NCBI GenBank assembly: GCA_031554275.1
Contig: JAVBKB010000212.1
Span: forward strand, 1 to 9,552
Length of the DNA stretch: 9,552 nt
Direction: 5' to 3'
Source: JAVBKB01 sp031554275
GTDB taxonomy: Bacteria > Bacillota > Bacilli > JARBTR01
The notes below the pieces were generated by a model. The model made no database searches. It was not told the DNA's origin and was given only the letters and a program-made list of their open reading frames with translations. Below are positions 6,082 to 9,552 of the stretch, in pieces. Numbering within the stretch: position 1 is the first letter of the stretch; each line of letters begins with the position of its first letter. The position numbers and the translations under genes are program-made.

Positions 6082-6753
6082 CTAGACCCTTTTCCGATAG
6101 ATCATTGGGCTACGTCTAATGTAAGCAATCGGCACACTCCAGACGTGCACTAGTCTAGTAAATGGCCAAATGCCAACCAATAACAGTGATAATAATATGT
6201 GTAGCTTGAAGCCGAATGGTACGTCACTCATTAGCGAAGCATCAGGTGAGAAGATAAATAAGCCGCGAACCCAAGGGCTCACTGTTTCACGATAGTCAAA
6301 ATCCGGGTTCAAACTGTTTCCGATCAATGTGTTGTACAACCCAACAGCGACAATTAAGAACAAAAGAACAATTGTCACGTTGTCACTCAAATCACTTGTC
6401 GCGCGAACACGTTTATTCGATAGCCGTCTACTCATTAAGATTACTACGCCAACAAATGTGAGCACACCTGCGAAACCTCCACCATATACAGCACTAGCGT
6501 GGTACATAGACTCACTAACCCCAACAGTTTCTAGCCATGACTTGGGGACAAGCAATCCCCCTACATGTCCAAAGAAAACGAAAATAATGCCTATATGAAA
6601 CAACATACTGCCCCATCGAAGAGTCTTCTTCTCAAGAAATTCACTTGATTTTGCAGTCCAATTCAACTGGCTTGTATTGTAGCGAAAGATATGCACAACG
6701 ACAAACACCGTGATCATGAGGTAAGGGAATATCCCCCACAGAAATTGCTCCAC
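6082..6753 (-). CDS. narI: Respiratory nitrate reductase, gamma subunit (cytochrome b)
   Basis: This 223-residue membrane anchor oxidises menaquinol and passes electrons through two b hemes to NarH. About five hydrophobic helices are seen (roughly 4-23, 48-70, 86-108, 126-145, 182-200). The expected axial heme ligands are present: His53 (FHIG) and His63 (GHVGG) on one helix, His185 (KLHIL) and His203 (LVHVW) near the last, matching the spacing in E. coli NarI (56, 66, 187, 205). The start is GTG at 6753, preceded by AAAGGGGG at 6761-6768 with 7 bases of spacing, and only 2 bases after the narJ stop. Length is normal for the family. It is the last gene of the operon before the nested terminator. 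Confidence 0.96.
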   Translation of the reverse strand: MEQFLWGIFPYLMITVFVVVHIFRYNTSQLNWTAKSSEFLEKKTLRWGSMLFHIGIIFVFFGHVGGLLVPKSWLETVGVSESMYHASAVYGGGFAGVLTFVGVVILMSRRLSNKRVRATSDLSDNVTIVLLFLIVAVGLYNTLIGNSLNPDFDYRETVSPWVRGLFIFSPDASLMSDVPFGFKLHILLSLLLVGIWPFTRLVHVWSVPIAYIRRSPMIYRKRV

Positions 6754-6755
6754 CT

Positions 6756-7313
6756 CTATTCCCCCTTTACTAGTTTGAATTTTTCAATTGATTTGAGACA
6801 TGCTGCTAACAGCAGCTTGTAGGGAGAATCAACCTTGTCCAGTTCTTCATATACTTGATGAATTGGTTCATCAAAACTCCCCAATAAATTGATTGCAATT
6901 TGTAACGGCGCAACAGCTGCGAATTCCAGCACAACTGGTAGGTAGTCAGACAACTCTTCATCAGTCATTTGAAATCCATGCTCATTATAAAGTGTTTTCA
7001 GTTCTACCAGAATGGCCCCTCGTTCTCGCTGCTCTCCTGCTTTTAAGTAGCTTAAATACAGTGAGCATGCTGCGTTAAAGTCAAAGACATTCACATAATG
7101 TGCTTCTAACTCATCCAAAGGTAATTCACCAATACTTGATAAAAAAGCAAGCAAGCTGGTTCTTTCCTCCGAATCATCTAATTCATTGACCTCATTGACT
7201 AAATCATCCATTTGTAACCATTGCTGATTTGGATATTGCAGCAAATAGGAGATCATTTTGAAAACCATTCGAAAGTGCTCATTAGAGCTTGTGGAAGTTG
7301 TCGTTATCGCCAC
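6756..7313 (-). CDS. narJ: Nitrate reductase assembly chaperone (delta subunit)
   Basis: NarJ is a cytoplasmic chaperone of the TorD/NarJ family that guides molybdenum cofactor insertion into NarG and membrane docking of NarGH; it is not part of the final enzyme. The protein is all-helical in character and acidic, with the family-typical early segment FKMISYLLQYPNQQW and a later hydrophobic stretch LPVVLEFAAVAP. The start is uncertain. A GTG at 7322 gives 188 residues; a GTG at 7313 gives 185 residues and has AGGTGG 5 bases upstream, so it is chosen here; an ATG at 7268 would clear the narH stop but has no good RBS. With the chosen start, narJ overlaps narH by 32 bases, implying coupled translation. 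Identity is supported by position between narH and narI as well as sequence. Confidence 0.92.
   Translation of the reverse strand: MAITTTSTSSNEHFRMVFKMISYLLQYPNQQWLQMDDLVNEVNELDDSEERTSLLAFLSSIGELPLDELEAHYVNVFDFNAACSLYLSYLKAGEQRERGAILVELKTLYNEHGFQMTDEELSDYLPVVLEFAAVAPLQIAINLLGSFDEPIHQVYEELDKVDSPYKLLLAACLKSIEKFKLVKGE
6761..6768 (-). promoter_or_regulatory. Ribosome binding site of narI
   Basis: AAAGGGGG on the minus strand lies 7 bases before the GTG at 6753, inside the narJ 3' end. It supports GTG as the narI start. Confidence 0.7.
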
Positions 7314-8790
7314 GATAGCCACCTACTTTACAAGTGCTACAATCAAAATCAAATCCCGTAGTTCCCTGTGCACCATACAGATCTTCAGATCCTGCTGGTT
7401 GTCCAGAAGTTGGAATAACAAAGCGATCCTCATATTTTGCAATTGCCAGAATCCGATACATTTCTTCTACGACATCAGCTGACAAGCCAATTTCCTCTAG
7501 AAGCTGTTCATCTACAGCTTTGCCAAGTGTTTTGTTCCGCATATGTTGGCGCATTGCAACCATCTTTTGCAAGACTTTCTCAATCACCTCTGTATCACCA
7601 GCCGTCAACAGGTTTGCCAAATAAATAATCGGAATTCTCATCTGTTTAATGCTCGGGAACATATTTTCCAGCTTTTCACTAGAACCTTTCCCTTCCACTA
7701 GCGTTGTAAATGGACTTAGTGGTGGCACATACCATACCATTGGTAAAGTACGATACTCTGGATGTAAAGGTAATGCGATTTGATACTTAACCGCCAATTT
7801 ATAAATTGGTGATTTCTGTGCTGCTTCTATCCAATCTTGTGAGATTCCATCTAGTTTGGCTTGTGCGATTACTTCTGGATCAGTTGGATCTAGAAATAGA
7901 TCCAACTGCTTTTGATAAAGATCCTTTTCATCAGTGGCTGAGGCTACTTCCTCTACTCGATCTGCATCGTAAAGTAATACACCAAGATAACGCAAGCGAC
8001 CTGTGCAGGTTTCTGAACACACTGTAGGGAGACCCGCTTCGATCCGTGGGAAACAGAATGTACATTTCTCTGCCTTCTGTGTATCCCAATTAAAGTAGAC
8101 TTTCTTATATGGGCATCCACTCATGCAATAACGCCAGCCCCGGCATTGTTCTTGATCAACAAGAACAATGCCATCTTCATCACGCTTATAAATCGCCCCA
8201 CTTGGGCAAGAAGCAACACAGCTTGGATTTAAGCAGTGTTCACAAATTCTTGGCAGATACATCATGAACGCTTGATCCAGTTCAAAACGTACCGACTCCT
8301 CAAGATCCTTCATATTGGGATCAAGGCGACCTGTTATATGAGCGCCAGCCAAATCATCTTCCCAGTTTGGTCCCCATTTGATTTCCATATTTTCGCCAGT
8401 AATCAAGGACTTTGGACGTGCAACTGGTTGATGTTTCTTTGGACCACTATTAATCAGCTTTTCAAAATCATATGACCATGGCTCATAGTAATCATCCACT
8501 GTAGGCATATCTGGATTATGAAAAATCTTCGCTAATGCTACTTTGCTCAAATGACTACCTGACTTTAGTTGTAGCTTTCCATTCTTCAGTGTCCAGCCAC
8601 CTTTGTACTTCTCTTGGTTTTCCCATTCAACTGGATAACCAATTCCTGGCTTCGTCTCGACATTGTTGAACCACATATAGTCCGCACCTGGACGATTTGT
8701 CCATGTGTTTTTACAAGTAACACTACATGTATGACAACCAATGCACTTATCTAGATTCATGATCATTGCAACCTGTGCTTTAATCTTCAA
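7282..8790 (-). CDS. narH: Respiratory nitrate reductase, beta subunit (iron-sulfur)
   Basis: This 502-residue electron-transfer subunit carries three [4Fe-4S] clusters and one [3Fe-4S] cluster between NarI hemes and the NarG active site, on the cytoplasmic face. The Cys groups are all visible: C16, C19, C22, C26 near the N-terminus; C183, C186, C191, C195; C216, C222, C226 with Trp219 in the position that replaces a Cys and gives the [3Fe-4S] cluster; and C243, C246, C258, C262. The start is a TTG, supported by AGGAGG 9 bases upstream within the narG 3' end; the reading MKIKAQVAMIMNLDKC is the usual NarH N-terminus. It overlaps the narG stop by 11 bases. Length is normal for Bacillus-type NarH. 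Confidence 0.97.
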   Translation of the reverse strand: MKIKAQVAMIMNLDKCIGCHTCSVTCKNTWTNRPGADYMWFNNVETKPGIGYPVEWENQEKYKGGWTLKNGKLQLKSGSHLSKVALAKIFHNPDMPTVDDYYEPWSYDFEKLINSGPKKHQPVARPKSLITGENMEIKWGPNWEDDLAGAHITGRLDPNMKDLEESVRFELDQAFMMYLPRICEHCLNPSCVASCPSGAIYKRDEDGIVLVDQEQCRGWRYCMSGCPYKKVYFNWDTQKAEKCTFCFPRIEAGLPTVCSETCTGRLRYLGVLLYDADRVEEVASATDEKDLYQKQLDLFLDPTDPEVIAQAKLDGISQDWIEAAQKSPIYKLAVKYQIALPLHPEYRTLPMVWYVPPLSPFTTLVEGKGSSEKLENMFPSIKQMRIPIIYLANLLTAGDTEVIEKVLQKMVAMRQHMRNKTLGKAVDEQLLEEIGLSADVVEEMYRILAIAKYEDRFVIPTSGQPAGSEDLYGAQGTTGFDFDCSTCKVGGYRGDNDNFHKL

Positions 8791-9552
8791 GCCAAGACAC
8801 CTCCTTCATCTTCCGAACGTTAACATAAAGATCTCTTTGATTCCCTATTGGACCATAGTAATTGAATCCATAACTGAGCTGTGCATATCCGCCAATGAGC
8901 TGCGTGGGTTTCACGTGGATCTTTGTTGGACTATTATGTGTTCCACCACGATCACCAGTGATGTTAGAACCTGGTGTGTTGATGTGACGATCCTGTGCAT
9001 GATACATGAACATTGACCCTTTTGGCATACGATGGCTGACAACAGCTCGAGCTGTCACGACGCCATTTCGATTGTAAACCTCAACCCAATCGTTATCCTC
9101 AATACCAGCGGCTTCTGCATCAATGTCACTCATCCAAACATTCGGACCACCACGGAATAATGTCAGCATTCTCAAATTATCTTGATAAGTGCTATGCACA
9201 TTCCACTTACCATGTGGTGTCAAATATCTAAGTGTAATTTCTTTTTCATCCTTTTTCGGTTGACGATCTCTGTTGGCAAAAACCATCTGAGGCAAGGTCG
9301 GTTTGTAAATCGGGAAATTCTCACCATACTCCGTCAAGATTTCATGATCCAAATAGAAATGCTGTCTTCCAGTCAGTGTCCGGAAAGGAACGAATCTTTC
9401 AATATTTGTTGTAAAAGGCGAATATCTGCGATCCCCTTTGTTTGAACCTGTGAATATTGGTGTTGGAATTACCTTGCGTGGCTGCGCAGTGATGTCATCA
9501 AAAGTGATATGTTCTGAGGCACGATCCTCTGCAATATCCTTGAGTTCTAGTC
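8780..9552 (-). CDS. narG: Respiratory nitrate reductase, alpha subunit (C-terminal part)
   Basis: Only the last 256 residues are in the window; the frame stays open to the right edge, and a full NarG has about 1,200 residues. NarG is the molybdenum (bis-MGD) subunit that reduces nitrate to nitrite in the cytoplasm. Visible here are the family stretches PRKVIPTPIFTGSNKGDRRY, FRTLTGRQHFYLDHEI and the C-terminal cofactor-binding domain, with GKWNVHSTYQDN, RGGPNVWMSDIDA and MYHAQDRHINTPGS. The catalytic Asp and N-terminal iron-sulfur ligands lie outside the window. An internal TTG near 9352 is not a real start, because conserved NarG sequence continues upstream of it. It is the first visible gene of narGHJI; the promoter, where oxygen or nitrate control would act, is not in view. 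Confidence 0.97.
   Translation of the reverse strand, partial: LELKDIAEDRASEHITFDDITAQPRKVIPTPIFTGSNKGDRRYSPFTTNIERFVPFRTLTGRQHFYLDHEILTEYGENFPIYKPTLPQMVFANRDRQPKKDEKEITLRYLTPHGKWNVHSTYQDNLRMLTLFRGGPNVWMSDIDAEAAGIEDNDWVEVYNRNGVVTARAVVSHRMPKGSMFMYHAQDRHINTPGSNITGDRGGTHNSPTKIHVKPTQLIGGYAQLSYGFNYYGPIGNQRDLYVNVRKMKEVSWLED
8800..8805 (-). promoter_or_regulatory. Ribosome binding site that decides the narH TTG start
   Basis: AGGAGG on the minus strand lies 9 bases before the TTG at 8790, within narG coding sequence. The first in-frame ATG would lie at codon 9, 33 bases from this site and too close to the first cluster Cys, so TTG is the start. Confidence 0.85.

Noticed and set aside
8780..9352. 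A separate gene starting at a TTG near 9352
   Set aside because: Reading further upstream in the same frame gives unbroken conserved NarG sequence to the window edge, so this is an internal codon of narG.

Overview
The window looks like chromosomal DNA from a low-GC, nitrate-respiring member of the Bacillota, most likely Bacillales. The nar proteins resemble Bacillus-type NarGHJI, spacing and Shine-Dalgarno (SD) sites are Gram-positive, and one intergenic region carries a tandem pair resembling Spo0A boxes. The genus cannot be fixed from this sequence; a Brevibacillus- or Paenibacillus-like spore former is only a guess.

Left block, minus strand, 1-2729: a small bacteriocin-type export cassette. 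A C39-peptidase ABC transporter (2729-522) is followed 77 bases later by a 66-residue precursor (444-244). The precursor has a textbook double-glycine leader and a Tyr- and Cys-rich 51-residue core that I do not recognise. After a strong hairpin comes the start of a lipoprotein gene (116-1) that leaves the window. The transporter should remove the leader and export the core. The lipoprotein may be an immunity or maturation factor, but that is inference.

Divergent intergenic region, 2730-3124: no gene. It holds a 30-bp near-perfect dyad, a 14-bp palindrome, a tandem Spo0A-box-like pair and an extended -10 promoter for the rightward genes.

Middle block, plus strand, 3125-5922: three tightly coupled genes for a membrane-anchored SGNH/GDSL hydrolase (YpmR-like), an ABC-2 type ATPase and its six-helix permease. 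Both junctions overlap by 8 bases. A nested hairpin at 5938-6028 probably terminates transcription from both sides.

Right block, minus strand, 9552-6082: the respiratory nitrate reductase operon narGHJI, with narG cut by the window edge (C-terminal 256 residues only), then complete narH, narJ and narI. narH, narJ and narI all appear to start at non-ATG codons. Together they make a membrane-bound, quinol-oxidising nitrate reductase plus its assembly chaperone. The part least explained by known families is the left peptide cassette and its dyad-rich upstream region.
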